64,000 nt of DNA from Hymenobacter sp. PAMC 26628 (GCF_001562275.1 NZ_CP014304.1:4774001-4838000); one strand, 5' to 3'; shown: positions 17,429-26,892, counted from the stretch's first letter. Notes: generated by a model from the sequence alone, not told the origin. Numbers and translations are program-made.

Positions 17429-18826
17429 CTAGCCGAACAAGCCGTCCAGCACTTCGTCGAGCCGGCCCACCGGGCGCACCTGCAAGCCCGGGCGCAGGGC
17501 CCCCAGGTTCTTGCCGTTGAACTGCGACACGTACATCTCGCGGAAGCCGAGCTTTTCGGCTTCGGCCAGGCGCTGGTCGAGGCGGCTCACGGCCCGGATT
17601 TCGCCGCTCAGCCCCACCTCGGCGGCCAGGCACACGTCGCCCGCAATGGGCACGTCGTGCAGCGACGACACCACCGCCGCGCACACCGCCGCGTCCAGTG
17701 CGGGGTCGTCGAGGCGCAGGCCCCCGGCAATGTTCAGGAACACGTCGTGCTGGCCCAGGCGCAGGCCGCTGCGCTTTTCGAGCACGGCCAGCAGCATTTG
17801 CAGGCGCTTGGCATCGAAGCCGGTGCTGCTGCGCTGGGGCGTGCCGTAGGTGGCGGGCGTCACCAGGGCTTGCACTTCCACCAGCAGCGGGCGGTTGCCC
17901 TCCAGGGTAGCACCGATGGCCATGCCGCTCAGGCTCTCGCCGCGCTGCGAGAGCAGGATTTCCGAGGGGTTGCTGACCTGGCGCAGGCCGTCGCCCTGCA
18001 TCTCGTAAATGCCCAGCTCGGAGGTGCTGCCGAAACGGTTTTTGGTGGTGCGCAGGATGCGGTAGGTCAGGTGCCGGTCGCCTTCAAATTGCAGCACGGT
18101 ATCGACCATGTGCTCCAGAATTTTGGGCCCCGCGATGCTGCCGTCCTTGGTGATGTGACCGATGAGCAGCACGGGCACGCCGGTTTCCTTGGCGTACTTC
18201 AGCAGCTCGGCGGTGCATTCGCGCACCTGGCTCACGCTGCCCGCCCCGCTCTCGACTAGCGTGGAGTGCATGGTCTGGATGGAGTCGATGACGACCAGGT
18301 TGGGCTTCACCTGGTCAATCTGCCGGAAGATGTTCTGGGTGTTGGTTTCGGTGAGGATGTAGCAGCCCGGGTGCTGGCCGTCGGCCAGGCGCTCGGCGCG
18401 CATTTTTATCTGGGCTTCGCTTTCCTCGCCGCTCACGTACAGCACGCGCAACTGCCGCAGGCCCAGCGCAATCTGGAGCATCAGGGTGCTCTTGCCAATG
18501 CCCGGCTCGCCGCCGATGAGCACGATGGAGCCCGGCACCAGCCCCCCGCCCAGCACGCGGTTCAGCTCGTTGTCGGGGGTGAGGATGCGGGGCTCGTCTT
18601 CGGCGATGATGTCGCCGAGCGGCACCGATTTGGCCGTTTTGGTGAGGCTGCCGCCGGGCACCGTGCTGGCGGGCTTCCACTGGCCCGTGGTGGTGGCCAC
18701 GGTTTCCTTCTGGACGACTTCTTCGACGTAGGTATTCCACTCGCCGCAGGCCGGGCAGCGGCCAATCCATTTGGCCGACTGCGCGCCGCAGCTTTGGCAG
18801 AAAAAAACGGTTCTTGCTTTGGCCAT
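17429..18826 (-). CDS. radA: DNA repair protein RadA
   Basis: The 465-residue protein has a four-Cys zinc finger (C10, C13, C24, C27), a RecA-type Walker A GGEPGIGKS at about 105-113, and Walker B NLVVIDS near 176-182. The RadA-specific KNRFG motif is at about 262-266, and the C-terminal domain is Lon-protease-like (DVFLNIAGGLRLDDPALDAAV, VGLSGEIRAV). It promotes branch migration in recombinational repair in the cytoplasm. Length and domain order are normal. The 216 bp between it and the next gene downstream are AT-rich and hold no feature I recognise. Confidence 0.96.
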   Translation of the reverse strand: MAKARTVFFCQSCGAQSAKWIGRCPACGEWNTYVEEVVQKETVATTTGQWKPASTVPGGSLTKTAKSVPLGDIIAEDEPRILTPDNELNRVLGGGLVPGSIVLIGGEPGIGKSTLMLQIALGLRQLRVLYVSGEESEAQIKMRAERLADGQHPGCYILTETNTQNIFRQIDQVKPNLVVIDSIQTMHSTLVESGAGSVSQVRECTAELLKYAKETGVPVLLIGHITKDGSIAGPKILEHMVDTVLQFEGDRHLTYRILRTTKNRFGSTSELGIYEMQGDGLRQVSNPSEILLSQRGESLSGMAIGATLEGNRPLLVEVQALVTPATYGTPQRSSTGFDAKRLQMLLAVLEKRSGLRLGQHDVFLNIAGGLRLDDPALDAAVCAAVVSSLHDVPIAGDVCLAAEVGLSGEIRAVSRLDQRLAEAEKLGFREMYVSQFNGKNLGALRPGLQVRPVGRLDEVLDGLFG

Positions 18827-18889
18827 TCTTGCTAATTATTTCAGCAAGGATAAGGCTACCCGGGCCAAAAAGGTTGCCACAAGCGGAAG

Positions 18890-19597
18890 TTAGGGCCCCG
18901 GGGACGGGTGCGGGGCCCCGGCGGACTGGTTGTAAGCTTCGAGCAGCCGGGCCATGTCGGCGTGGCGGTGACCTTCGGCGCCGGCCCGGATGGCGGCGGC
19001 CAGGGCGGGGGCATCGGCGAGGTAATCGGCCAGGAAAGGGGCAAACTGCTTGCCATCAGGCACCTGCACGAGCCCGGTGAGGCCGGGGCGGCGCAGAAAC
19101 CAGGTGTGGTTGTAGTTGGTGCTGAACGCCCCCGTCCATATGAGCCCGCCGCCCGGTACGGGCAAGGGAATGGGTACCCCTCTTTTGAGCGTGGCCACGT
19201 CGAACAGCTCCACCCGGGGCCCGGCCAGAATGCGCGGAGCCAGGCCAGAGTAGAGCTGGCCCAGCACATGCACGGGCTCGTAGTACACGTTGCCGGTCCG
19301 CACCCACTGCACCTCCGCCAATTTGATGGTCAGCGGCTTGGGCCGGGGCAGCGTCATCGGGTTGCGCCAGGTGAACGTGAGGCCGGGGCCCCGCACTTCC
19401 CCGTCCGGAATAAACGCGTAGAGCAGCTGGCCGTTGGCCGTGCCGAGGCGGCTAACCGGCAGGTAATATTTTGGGTTTGCCGGCTGCAAGGTGTCGGCAG
19501 CCAGGTTGCGCGCTTCGTGGGTTTGCGCCAGCAGCTGGCCGGCCCCGCCAAGCAAAGGGCTTCCGAAAGCCAGCCCATAAAGCAGTAGTTTATGCAT
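18890..19597 (-). CDS. Hypothetical secreted protein
   Basis: A 235-residue protein with a signal peptide (MHKLLLYGLAFGSPLLGGAGQLLAQ). The mature part is beta-rich and includes AEVQWVRTGNVYYEPVHVLGQL and WTGAFSTNYNHTWFLRRPG, followed by a helical end with His (EGHRHADMARLLEAYNQ). No known family is recognised. The start was placed at MHKLLLYG since the longer frame would add 22 residues ahead of a good signal peptide. It ends 64 bp from the radA start on the same strand, so co-transcription with radA is unlikely but not excluded. Confidence 0.65.
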   Translation of the reverse strand: MHKLLLYGLAFGSPLLGGAGQLLAQTHEARNLAADTLQPANPKYYLPVSRLGTANGQLLYAFIPDGEVRGPGLTFTWRNPMTLPRPKPLTIKLAEVQWVRTGNVYYEPVHVLGQLYSGLAPRILAGPRVELFDVATLKRGVPIPLPVPGGGLIWTGAFSTNYNHTWFLRRPGLTGLVQVPDGKQFAPFLADYLADAPALAAAIRAGAEGHRHADMARLLEAYNQSAGAPHPSPGP

Positions 19598-19852
19598 AAA
19601 CAAAGGTATTTGTTTGGAGGGGCAAAGCAGTTTCAAGTTAGCCCGGGCCCGGCGCAGATGCACTATTCTCCCTCACTACACGCCGTCCCGGGCCTGGATT
19701 TTCTTGGCATCAGGGTTGGGCTTTAGCCGCCACGCCGGGGCCCCACCAGAGGGTGAATGCGCAAGAACATGAGCCCTTTGCGTGGCCGGCCCTGTGCATT
19801 GTCGGGCGTGGGGGCCCGACCTTTGCCGCTGGTCCACCCGTTTTTCCTTGGC

Positions 19853-21268
19853 ATGCCCGATTCTCCTTCCCGCTACACCCGTGCGCTGGCCTGGCTCGAC
19901 CAGCGCATCATTCGCCCGTTTTACACCGACCGGGTGCGGCGGCTCATCCTCCAGAGTTTTCCCTTTTGGGTGGCCTCCGTCCTAACCGGCTTGGTGGCCG
20001 TGGGCTACGAAAAGGTGTTCGGCTGGGCCGAGCAGGCAAGTTTTGCCTGGCTGACGCACACGCCGTGGCTGGCGTTTGTGCTCACGCCGCTGGCCTTTGG
20101 CGCATCGTGGCTGCTGGTGCGGGGGGCCCCAGCGGCGCGGGGCAGCGGCATTCCGCAGGTCATGGCGGGCATCGAGCTGTCGAATGCCAGCCAGCACCAC
20201 CGCACAGCTTACTTGCTGAGCCTGCGCGTGGCCATTATTAAGGTATTGAGCAGCCTAGTGCTGCTGCTGGGCGGCGGCGTGATTGGCCGCGAGGGCCCCA
20301 CGATTCAGGTATCGGCGGCCATTTTTCGGGCCATCAACAAGTTGCAGCCGGCCGGTTGGCCGCAGCTCTCGCGCCAGATTGCGTTGGTCACGGGCGGCGC
20401 GGCGGGCCTGGCGGCAGCCTTCAACACGCCGCTGGGCGGCATCGTGTTCGTGGTGGAGGAGCTGACCCAGATGCACATGGCGCGCTTTCGGATGGCGGTG
20501 TTCACGGCCGTTATCATCGCGGGCCTCACGGCCCAAACGTTCCTGGGGCCCTACCTGTACCTGGGCTTCCCGAAGGTGCTGCCGGCGACGGGGCGGGTGC
20601 AGGTGCTGGTGGTGGTAGTGGCGCTGGTGTGCGGGCTGGCGGGCGCGGCCTTTGCCAAAACGCTGCTGTGGCTGGGGCGCTACCGGCAGCGCTTCACCAC
20701 GCTGGCCGCGCAGGCGGGCTGGGTGCTGGGCTGCGGCCTGCTGCTGGGCGGGCTGGCCTACCTGGTGGGCATTGAGGGCGTGGGCACGGGCAAACCCATC
20801 ATCAACCGGCTGCTGTTCCAGAACAACGGCGTGACGCCGTGGTACCTGTTTCCGGTGCGCTTCGCGGGCATGGCCCTCAGCTACAGCAGCGGCGGGGCGG
20901 GCGGCGTGTTTGCCACCTCGCTCAGCGCGGGGGCCATCCTGGGCGACGGTATTTGCCAACTCTTCGACGTGGCCGTGGCCGACCGCAACCTGCTGATTTT
21001 GGTGAGCATGGTCAGCTTCCTGACCGGGGTGGTGCGCTCGCCATTCACAGCCGCCATCCTGGTGCTCGAAATGACGGACCGGCACTCGGCCATTTTCCAG
21101 CTGCTGCTCAGCGGCTTGCTGGCCCAGGGCGTGGCCTCACTCATCGATCCACACTCGCTCTACGAGCACCTCAAGGCCGGCTTCATCCGCGAAACCGGCG
21201 ACGTGGACCGCGCGGCCCGCGCCGCGCCCGCCCCGGCAAATGGGCCACCGGCCAGCCCGCCCGAATAA
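19853..21268 (+). CDS. ClC-family chloride channel / H+-Cl- antiporter
   Basis: The 471-residue polytopic membrane protein carries the ClC signature loops: GSGIPQ at 97-102, GREGPT at 145-150 with the gating glutamate, and a GGVFATS version of the third selectivity loop. FVVEEL has two acidic residues at about 202-203, where the exchanger-type 'proton glutamate' sits in E. coli ClC, which favours a H+/Cl- exchanger. About ten hydrophobic helices are visible and there are no C-terminal CBS domains. The start was chosen at MPDSPSRYTR, shortly before the first amphipathic helix. Confidence 0.93.
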   Translation: MPDSPSRYTRALAWLDQRIIRPFYTDRVRRLILQSFPFWVASVLTGLVAVGYEKVFGWAEQASFAWLTHTPWLAFVLTPLAFGASWLLVRGAPAARGSGIPQVMAGIELSNASQHHRTAYLLSLRVAIIKVLSSLVLLLGGGVIGREGPTIQVSAAIFRAINKLQPAGWPQLSRQIALVTGGAAGLAAAFNTPLGGIVFVVEELTQMHMARFRMAVFTAVIIAGLTAQTFLGPYLYLGFPKVLPATGRVQVLVVVVALVCGLAGAAFAKTLLWLGRYRQRFTTLAAQAGWVLGCGLLLGGLAYLVGIEGVGTGKPIINRLLFQNNGVTPWYLFPVRFAGMALSYSSGGAGGVFATSLSAGAILGDGICQLFDVAVADRNLLILVSMVSFLTGVVRSPFTAAILVLEMTDRHSAIFQLLLSGLLAQGVASLIDPHSLYEHLKAGFIRETGDVDRAARAAPAPANGPPASPPE

Positions 21269-21328
21269 GCCCGGCCCGCCGCTGGGGCCCCAGCCAGCGC
21301 CAATTCGGCGCCCAATCCGCCGGGGCCC

Positions 21329-23449
21329 CTACTCGGCCGCTACGGTGCGCCGGATGCCCAGCTTTTTCATGCGGGCTTCGAGGGTTTTGGGGTTGATGTC
21401 GAGCATAATTGCCGCGCCCTGGGGCCCGCTCACGCGGCCGCTGGTGCGGCCCAGGGCGGCGAGGATGTGGTCGCGCTCCTGTTCGCGCAGGGTTTTCAGC
21501 GGGCGGTCGGCCGGGGTATCGCCGGCTGCGGCGGGCTCCTGCGGGGCCCCGGCGGGTGCGGGCAGACCGGCAAATTCTAAATAGGGCCCCTGGCTGACGA
21601 TGAGGGCGCGCTCGACCAAGTGCTCCAGCTCGCGTACGTTGCCGGGCCAGGCGTAGGCTTGCAGGGCGGCCAGGTCGGCGGGCCGGACGGGGCGTAGGGG
21701 CTTAGCCAGGCGCTGGCTCAGGCGCTGCACCGAGTGGCGCAGCAGGGGCCCCACGTCTTCGGGGCGGGTGCGCAGGGGCGGCAGCGTGATGGGAAAAACG
21801 TTGAGGCGGTAGTAGAGGTCGGCGCGGAAGCGGCCAGCGTCCACCTCGTCGGCCAGCACGCGGTTGGTGGCGGCCACCACGCGGGCGTCGGTCGTGAGTA
21901 CGCGGCTGCCGCCCAGGCGCTCAAACTCCTTTTCCTGCAACACGCGCAGCAGCTTGGCCTGCAAGTCGAGCGGCAGCTCCCCAATTTCGTCCAGGAAAAT
22001 CGTGCCCCCGTCGGCCAGCTCAAACTTGCCGATGCGCCGCTCCGAGGCCCCGGTGAAGGCGCCCTTTTCGTGCCCAAACAGCTCACTTTCAATGAGCTGA
22101 GCGGGCAGCGCAGCGCAGTTGAGCTTGATGAGGGCGCGGCCGCGGCGCGGCGAGGCGTTGTGCAGGGCCCGGGCTACCAGCTCCTTGCCAGTGCCGGTTT
22201 CGCCGCTCACCAGCACGGTGGTATCGGTGGGGGCCACCTGGGCAATGCGCACCTGCACCGTGTGCAGGGCCTCGCTGGGCCCAATCAGCTCGTCGAACGT
22301 GGCCGTGGTGTTGATTTCGTCGATCAGGTACGTGCGCTCCTGCTCCACCTGGGCCTTCAGGGCCTCAATTTGCTCGAAAGCAAAGAGGTTATCGAGCGCC
22401 AGGGCCACCTGGGGTACCAGTCCCTCCACGGTAGCCAAGTTACTGGCGCTGAATGCGTGGGCATCGGAGCTGGCCAGCGTGAGCACGGCGGCCCCGTCGG
22501 GGCGCTGCCACAGCGGCACCAGCAGCAGCGCCCGCACACCGTAGGCCTCGTACACGTGGCGCATGGCCGGGTGGCGCACGGCCAGGGCTCTGAACTCGTC
22601 GCCCACGTACAGGCTGCCGCCCTGGGCCAGCGGCTCGAGCTGCGTGTACATGAAAATAGGGTCGGGGTATTCGTGGCCTTGGTGGCGGTCGGGGTCCAGC
22701 GTTTCGAAGGGCGCATCTACACCTTGGCGCCGGAACTCGGCGAAGCCCTCGGAAGCGTCGGGCTGCCCCGCCCGCTGCACCCGAATGCCGAAGTACTCGA
22801 ACGGCATCACGCGGCCCAGCTCTTCTGCTACGGCCCGGAACAGCGGCTCGCGCTGCTTGATGCTAAGCAGCGCATTGCTGATGTTGAGCTGCAGGCTGCG
22901 CTCCTGCTCGCGGCGGGCCACATCCTCAAAGGCCAGCGTGTTGGCCACAGCCACGGCGATTAGCGAGCCAATTTTTTCCAGCAGGCTTTCGTCGGCCGCT
23001 GTCAGGGCCGGCTTGCGGCGGGCGGCCAGCGTGAGGGCCCCTATGAGGCGCCCCCCCAGCCGCAGCGGCACCGACGTGAGGTAGCGGATGCCCAGTGCGC
23101 GCATTCGCTGGAAGGGCTCAAAATCAGGGTATTCCAGCAAATAATCGTCAAGCTCAATGCGCTGCATGTGCGCGCTTTTCATAACAGATTCGAAGGGTGA
23201 ACCCACGATGGGCGTAAAGTGCGCGGGCGGCGTGGGCAAGCCGGGGCTCAATTCTTCGGCGTCGAAATAGTCACGCCAAAACAGCCGCTTGTTTTGCACA
23301 GCGGCGTCGAACACGCTAATGCCGATGATGTCGAACGGGAAGATGAGCCGCAGCTTGGTGGTCACCGTTTTGAACAGCGTTTCCTTGTCGCGGGTGGTGG
23401 CAATGGTTTCGTTGAGGTGCAGCAGCAGGGTTTCGTCGGGAGTGGTCAT
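21329..23449 (-). CDS. Sigma-54-dependent transcriptional activator with two GAF domains
   Basis: This 706-residue regulator has two N-terminal GAF-type sensor domains (about 15-175 and 195-355), a short coiled coil (FEQIEALKAQVEQE) and a complete AAA+ central domain. In the AAA+ domain are Walker A GETGTGKE at 416-423, the sigma-54 contact loop GAFTGA at 463-468, Walker B GTIFLDE at 482-488, and YAWPGNVREL. A Fis-type helix-turn-helix lies at the C-terminus (AAIMLDINPKTLEARMKKLGI). The order is that of FhlA/NorR-like activators. It is divergent from a TolC/EmrAB efflux operon, with two palindromes and a -24/-12 promoter candidate between, so the efflux operon is its probable target. The first palindrome abuts its own start codon, suggesting autoregulation. 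Confidence 0.95.
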   Translation of the reverse strand: MTTPDETLLLHLNETIATTRDKETLFKTVTTKLRLIFPFDIIGISVFDAAVQNKRLFWRDYFDAEELSPGLPTPPAHFTPIVGSPFESVMKSAHMQRIELDDYLLEYPDFEPFQRMRALGIRYLTSVPLRLGGRLIGALTLAARRKPALTAADESLLEKIGSLIAVAVANTLAFEDVARREQERSLQLNISNALLSIKQREPLFRAVAEELGRVMPFEYFGIRVQRAGQPDASEGFAEFRRQGVDAPFETLDPDRHQGHEYPDPIFMYTQLEPLAQGGSLYVGDEFRALAVRHPAMRHVYEAYGVRALLLVPLWQRPDGAAVLTLASSDAHAFSASNLATVEGLVPQVALALDNLFAFEQIEALKAQVEQERTYLIDEINTTATFDELIGPSEALHTVQVRIAQVAPTDTTVLVSGETGTGKELVARALHNASPRRGRALIKLNCAALPAQLIESELFGHEKGAFTGASERRIGKFELADGGTIFLDEIGELPLDLQAKLLRVLQEKEFERLGGSRVLTTDARVVAATNRVLADEVDAGRFRADLYYRLNVFPITLPPLRTRPEDVGPLLRHSVQRLSQRLAKPLRPVRPADLAALQAYAWPGNVRELEHLVERALIVSQGPYLEFAGLPAPAGAPQEPAAAGDTPADRPLKTLREQERDHILAALGRTSGRVSGPQGAAIMLDINPKTLEARMKKLGIRRTVAAE

Positions 23450-23465
23450 TCCTGATATAACAGGA
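23450..23465. promoter_or_regulatory. Palindromic activator site 1 (TCCTGATATAACAGGA)
   Basis: This 16-bp site has TCCTG/CAGGA half-sites. It is the exact reverse complement of site 2, and its centre lies 32 bp (about three helical turns) from site 2's centre. It touches the start codon of the sigma-54 activator. Confidence 0.75.
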
Positions 23466-23481
23466 CCGTTATGTGAGCAAT

Positions 23482-23497
23482 TCCTGTTATATCAGGA
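23482..23497. promoter_or_regulatory. Palindromic activator site 2 (TCCTGTTATATCAGGA)
   Basis: This is the mirror copy of site 1, extended by one matching base pair on each side. It lies about 120 bp upstream of the -24 element, a usual distance for enhancer-like sites of sigma-54 activators. Confidence 0.75.
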
Positions 23498-23618
23498 ACA
23501 CGGTTACGGGGCCCCTATGTTTTACGCAGGGTTGATTTTAATTAATAAACTGTTTTTCCAGGGGCGTATGGCACTTTTTATTGCTACTTAGCACTACTGC
23601 GGCGACCTATTTTTGGCG

Positions 23619-23634
23619 TGGCACAGGCTTGGCT
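23619..23634 (+). promoter_or_regulatory. Sigma-54 (-24/-12) promoter candidate
   Basis: TGGCACAGGCTTGGCT matches the TGGCAC-N5-TTGC(A/T) consensus with correct GG to GC spacing and one mismatch (TGGC for TTGC). It predicts a transcript start near 23645, some 23 bp before the TolC start codon. Confidence 0.6.
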
Positions 23635-23667
23635 AAAGCGGCGGCAACACTTTACCGCTTTTGCTCT

Positions 23668-25044
23668 ATGTTTCCACGATTTAACTCTGCTGGGCTGGCC
23701 GGGTCGCCACTGCTGTTGGGGGCCGCTTTGCTGCTGGCCAGTCCGGTGCTGGCGCAAAACCAGCCCGGCGTGCCCGCCTCGGCCCAAGCCATTGGCCTGG
23801 CCAGCGACTCGCTGACGCTGGGCGGCACCGTGCAGGCCGTGCTGGATGCCAACCCCGGCGTTACGAACCTAACCGAACTGGCCAACGCCGCCAGCAGCCG
23901 CCTGAACCAATCGCAGGCGGGCTTCCTGCCGCAGATAACGGGCACGGCCACCTATACCCGCCTCGATCCCGTGTCGAAAGTGGCCTTTGGCAATGACGTC
24001 CTTTCGTTTGTCCCCAACAACAACTTCGACGCGCACTTAACGGCCCAGTACGAGCTGCTCGACTTTGGCAAGCGCAGCGCGACGACTAATCTGTCGCGCT
24101 CGCAGGTACAAACAGCCCAGGACAACATCGTGGTGGCCCGGCGCGATTTAGCGTTCAACGCCGCGCAGGTGTACTACAACATCCTGTTTGCCCGCGAGAG
24201 CATCCGGGTGCAGGACGAGCAGATTGCCTCTTTGGTAGCCCACCGCAACGAGATGCAGAAGCGGGTGGAAGCCGGCGTAAGCACCAAATTTGACGTGACG
24301 ACGACCGACGTGCGCATCACCCAGGCCCAAAACACCAAGCTCGACCTGCAAAACCAGCTCCGCAACCAGCAGGTGCAGCTGGCCCGCTTGCTACACAAGC
24401 CCCAGCAAGCCGACGTGCCGGTGAAAGGCCATCTAGAGTACCAGCCGCAGCCCGTGAACCTGGAAGCTGAGTTGGCCAAAGCCGCCCAGAACCGCCCCGA
24501 AGTAAAGCTCTCGAAAGACGCCGAAGCCACGGCTGAGCTGCAGTCCAAGCTCATCGAGCGCAGCAACATGCCCAGCCTGGGCGTGGGGGCCCAAATGGGC
24601 GGTAAAAACGGCTACATCCTGCCCAACGTGGCCATCACCGACATCCGCTTCAACACGGTGGGCGTGGCCCAGCTGTCGGTGCCGATTTACGACGGCGGCA
24701 AAAACCGCAAGCAGCGGGTAGAGGCCGTGGCCAACTACCGCAGCGCGGTGGCCCGCACCCAGGACACGCAGGAGCAGATCCGGGCCGATGTGCGCCAGGC
24801 GGCCAACAACATGGAGTTCAGCCAGGCGCGCTACGATAACGCGTTGCAGCAAGTGGCCCAGGCTACCGACGCCCTCACCCGCGCCAAGGGCCGCTACCGC
24901 TACGGCGTAGGCCAAAACCTCGACGTGCTCGACGCCGAAACCCAGCTGGCGCAGTCGCGCCTGGCCCGCGCCCAGGCCATGTACAACTACACCCTCGGCC
25001 AGTACCAGCTGCGCCGTGCCACCGGCGAGCAAATCTGGCAATAA
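23668..25044 (+). CDS. TolC-family outer membrane efflux protein
   Basis: The 458-residue protein has a signal peptide ending LLLASPVLAQ. Two OEP repeats each combine long helices with barrel strands: ANPGVTNLTELANAASSRLNQSQAGFLPQITGTATYTR and, in the second half, RADVRQAANNMEFSQARYDNALQQVAQATDALTRAKGRYRYG with the closing NLDVLDAETQLAQSRLARAQAMYNYTLGQYQLRRATG (these run over about 30-75 and 375-455). It forms the outer membrane exit duct for the EmrAB pair downstream. The start is the ATG opening the signal peptide; the sigma-54 promoter candidate lies just upstream. Confidence 0.93.
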   Translation: MFPRFNSAGLAGSPLLLGAALLLASPVLAQNQPGVPASAQAIGLASDSLTLGGTVQAVLDANPGVTNLTELANAASSRLNQSQAGFLPQITGTATYTRLDPVSKVAFGNDVLSFVPNNNFDAHLTAQYELLDFGKRSATTNLSRSQVQTAQDNIVVARRDLAFNAAQVYYNILFARESIRVQDEQIASLVAHRNEMQKRVEAGVSTKFDVTTTDVRITQAQNTKLDLQNQLRNQQVQLARLLHKPQQADVPVKGHLEYQPQPVNLEAELAKAAQNRPEVKLSKDAEATAELQSKLIERSNMPSLGVGAQMGGKNGYILPNVAITDIRFNTVGVAQLSVPIYDGGKNRKQRVEAVANYRSAVARTQDTQEQIRADVRQAANNMEFSQARYDNALQQVAQATDALTRAKGRYRYGVGQNLDVLDAETQLAQSRLARAQAMYNYTLGQYQLRRATGEQIWQ

Positions 25045-25045
25045 T

Positions 25046-25188
25046 CATTATTAAATGTGGGAAATGTGGTGAATGAAAGAATGTGAAAATAGCCAATGCC
25101 TTTGCCGAAGCCCATTGCAGCGACAATGGTTATACCGTGCTCATTTCCAAATTTTTTATTTCCAAATTTTCACGTCTCCCGTTAAAAA
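25046..25188. repeat. AATGTG repeat region in the TolC-UspA gap (family D)
   Basis: Iterated AAATGTGGGAAATGTGG units are followed by GAAAGAATGTGAAAAT, which is identical to a stretch at 44981-44996. The right part has the direct repeat TTTCCAAATTTT. It lies within the presumed efflux operon. Confidence 0.55.
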
Positions 25189-25587
25189 ATGACCCTCACC
25201 TCCATTCTCTGCCCGCTTGATTTTTCGGCCGCGACGCCGGGGCTGGTAGCTTATGCGGCGGCCCTGGCCGCGGCCACTGGGGCCGAGCTGCTCCTGCTGC
25301 ACGTGCGCGAGCCGCAGGACGCCGCCCCGCCCGCCGGGGCCGACCGCCTGGCCGGCCTGCGCCTGGCCGCCGAGCAGGCCGGGGCCCCGCACGTGAGCAC
25401 GGGCACGGTGCAGGGCGAGGCCGCCCCTGAAATAGTGGCCGAAGCCGGCCGCCGCCACGCCGACTTAATTGTTATCGGGGCCCACGGCCAAACCGGCCTC
25501 ACCCGCTTCCTAATGGGCAACACCGCCGAGGTAGTGTTGCGCACCGCGCCCTGCCCCACGCTACTGGTGCGGGCCCCCGCCGCGTAG
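25189..25587 (+). CDS. Universal stress protein (UspA family)
   Basis: The 132-residue single Usp domain begins with the typical ILCPLDFSAATPGLVAYAAALA. Its ATP-binding loop is near the C-terminus: GAHGQTGLTRFLMGNTAEVV, a G-x2-G-x9-G pattern with Asn where Ser/Thr is usual, followed by APCPTLLV. It is cytoplasmic and probably nucleotide-binding. It sits inside the efflux operon between the TolC and EmrA genes in the same orientation, so it may be co-induced with them. The 144-bp gap before it carries a weak repeat. Confidence 0.9.
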   Translation: MTLTSILCPLDFSAATPGLVAYAAALAAATGAELLLLHVREPQDAAPPAGADRLAGLRLAAEQAGAPHVSTGTVQGEAAPEIVAEAGRRHADLIVIGAHGQTGLTRFLMGNTAEVVLRTAPCPTLLVRAPAA

Positions 25588-25658
25588 CCCGGGGCCCCGG
25601 GGCCCCATCCAAAATTTTCTACACCAGCCTTTTCCGCACCGTTTAACGTTTATCCCCA

Positions 25659-26759
25659 ATGGCTACCTCCACCGCTCCCCAAAACACATTTGCGCCCGAC
25701 GCGGCACCCGAGGCCGGCGCCGAGCCCCTTGAAGCCCCCAAGCGCCGCAACCCCCTCGTATTCGTTATTCTGGCCGTGGTGCTGCTGGCCGCCGGCTTCT
25801 ATGGCTGGAACCGCTACCAGTTTGCCAAGGCGCACGAAAGCACCGACGACGCCGCGGTCGAAGGCGACGTGTACCCCATCATCCCCCGCGTGTCGGGCCC
25901 GGTAATCAAGGTATTTGTTAACGACAACCAAGTGGTGAAGAAGGGCGACACGCTCGTAACCATCGACAAGTCGGACTACCAGCAGCGTGTGAACGCCATG
26001 GAGGCGGCCCTCGTGGCGGCCCAAGCCCAGGTAGTAGCCGCCCGCGCCGGGGTGGGCACGGCCCAGGCCAACGTGCGCACCGCCCAAACCACCATCGGCG
26101 TGAGCGCGGCCAGCCGGGCGCGCTTGCAGCAAGACTTGGCGCGCAGCGTGAAGCTCCGCAAAGACGACATCATCCCACAGAGTGACTACGACGCCGTAGC
26201 GGCCAACCTGAAAATGACCTCCGCGCAGCAAAGCACCGCCCAGGACCAGGTGAACGTGGCGCGCCAGCAAGTGGTGGCGGCCCAGCAGCAAATTGCCGTG
26301 GCGCAGGCTGTGGTGAAGCAGCACCAATCGGACCTCGACAACGCCAAGCTCCAGACTAGCTACACCACGCTCGTGGCGCCCGCCAACGGCGTTGTGAGCA
26401 AGAAAAACGTGCAGCCCGGCCAGGTAGTAGGGCCCGGCCAGCAACTGCTGGGCTTGGTATCGAGCAATAAAACCTGGGTCATCGCCAACTTCAAGGAAAC
26501 CCAGCTGGAAGAAATGAAAGTGGGCCAAAAAGTGAAGTTGGAAGTGGACGCTTACCCCCATGAAGAATTTCAAGGCCATGTCGAGTCGCTATCGGCCGCC
26601 ACGGGGGCCCGCTTCGCCCTGCTGCCCCCCGACAACGCCAGCGGCAACTTCGTGAAAGTGACCCAGCGCGTGCCCGTCAAAATTGTGCTTGACCAAGAAG
26701 ACCCCCAGCACCCCCTGCGCGCCGGCATGAGCGTGAACGCAGTGGTGCAGGTGAAATAG
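25659..26759 (+). CDS. HlyD/EmrA-family membrane fusion protein
   Basis: A 366-residue adaptor with one N-terminal membrane helix (NPLVFVILAVVLLAAGFYGW, about 31-50). It has a split biotinyl/lipoyl-like domain (DVYPIIPRVSGPVIKVFVNDNQVVKKGDTLVTID and SYTTLVAPANGVVSKKNVQPGQVV), a long helical hairpin between about 105 and 230, and a beta-barrel ending (VPVKIVLDQ, LRAGMSVNAVVQVK). It links the inner membrane MFS pump to TolC. The order and spacing with the neighbouring genes fit an EmrA role. Confidence 0.93.
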   Translation: MATSTAPQNTFAPDAAPEAGAEPLEAPKRRNPLVFVILAVVLLAAGFYGWNRYQFAKAHESTDDAAVEGDVYPIIPRVSGPVIKVFVNDNQVVKKGDTLVTIDKSDYQQRVNAMEAALVAAQAQVVAARAGVGTAQANVRTAQTTIGVSAASRARLQQDLARSVKLRKDDIIPQSDYDAVAANLKMTSAQQSTAQDQVNVARQQVVAAQQQIAVAQAVVKQHQSDLDNAKLQTSYTTLVAPANGVVSKKNVQPGQVVGPGQQLLGLVSSNKTWVIANFKETQLEEMKVGQKVKLEVDAYPHEEFQGHVESLSAATGARFALLPPDNASGNFVKVTQRVPVKIVLDQEDPQHPLRAGMSVNAVVQVK

Positions 26760-26766
26760 TTTATCT

Positions 26767-26892
26767 AATCTTTTGCCATCCTGAGCACCGCGAAGGACCC
26801 GAGAAGAATAAAACGGTAAGTAGCAAACGAATTGTGGCCCGCTGTTCTTCTGCCCTTAGGTCCTTCGCGGTGCTCAGGATTACAAAAGATTA
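26767..26892. repeat. Intergenic inverted repeat, family B, copy B2
   Basis: The arms begin TAATCTTTTG and end CAAAAGATTA. Inside they carry ATCCTGAGCACCGCGAAGG and its complement, giving roughly 34-bp nearly perfect arms around a 58-bp centre. The copy fills the gap between the EmrA and EmrB genes, inside the presumed operon. Confidence 0.9.

Noticed and set aside
21281..21294. 14-bp palindrome GCTGGGGCCCCAGC as a terminator between the ClC gene and the sigma-54 activator
   Set aside because: It has no loop and no T-run; it is better seen as an instance of the GGGCCC word.
23569..23585. A second TGGCAC ... TTGC pair upstream of the TolC gene as a sigma-54 promoter
   Set aside because: The spacer is one base too long (TGGCAC-N6-TTGC). 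The element at 23619-23634 has correct spacing and lies closer to the start.
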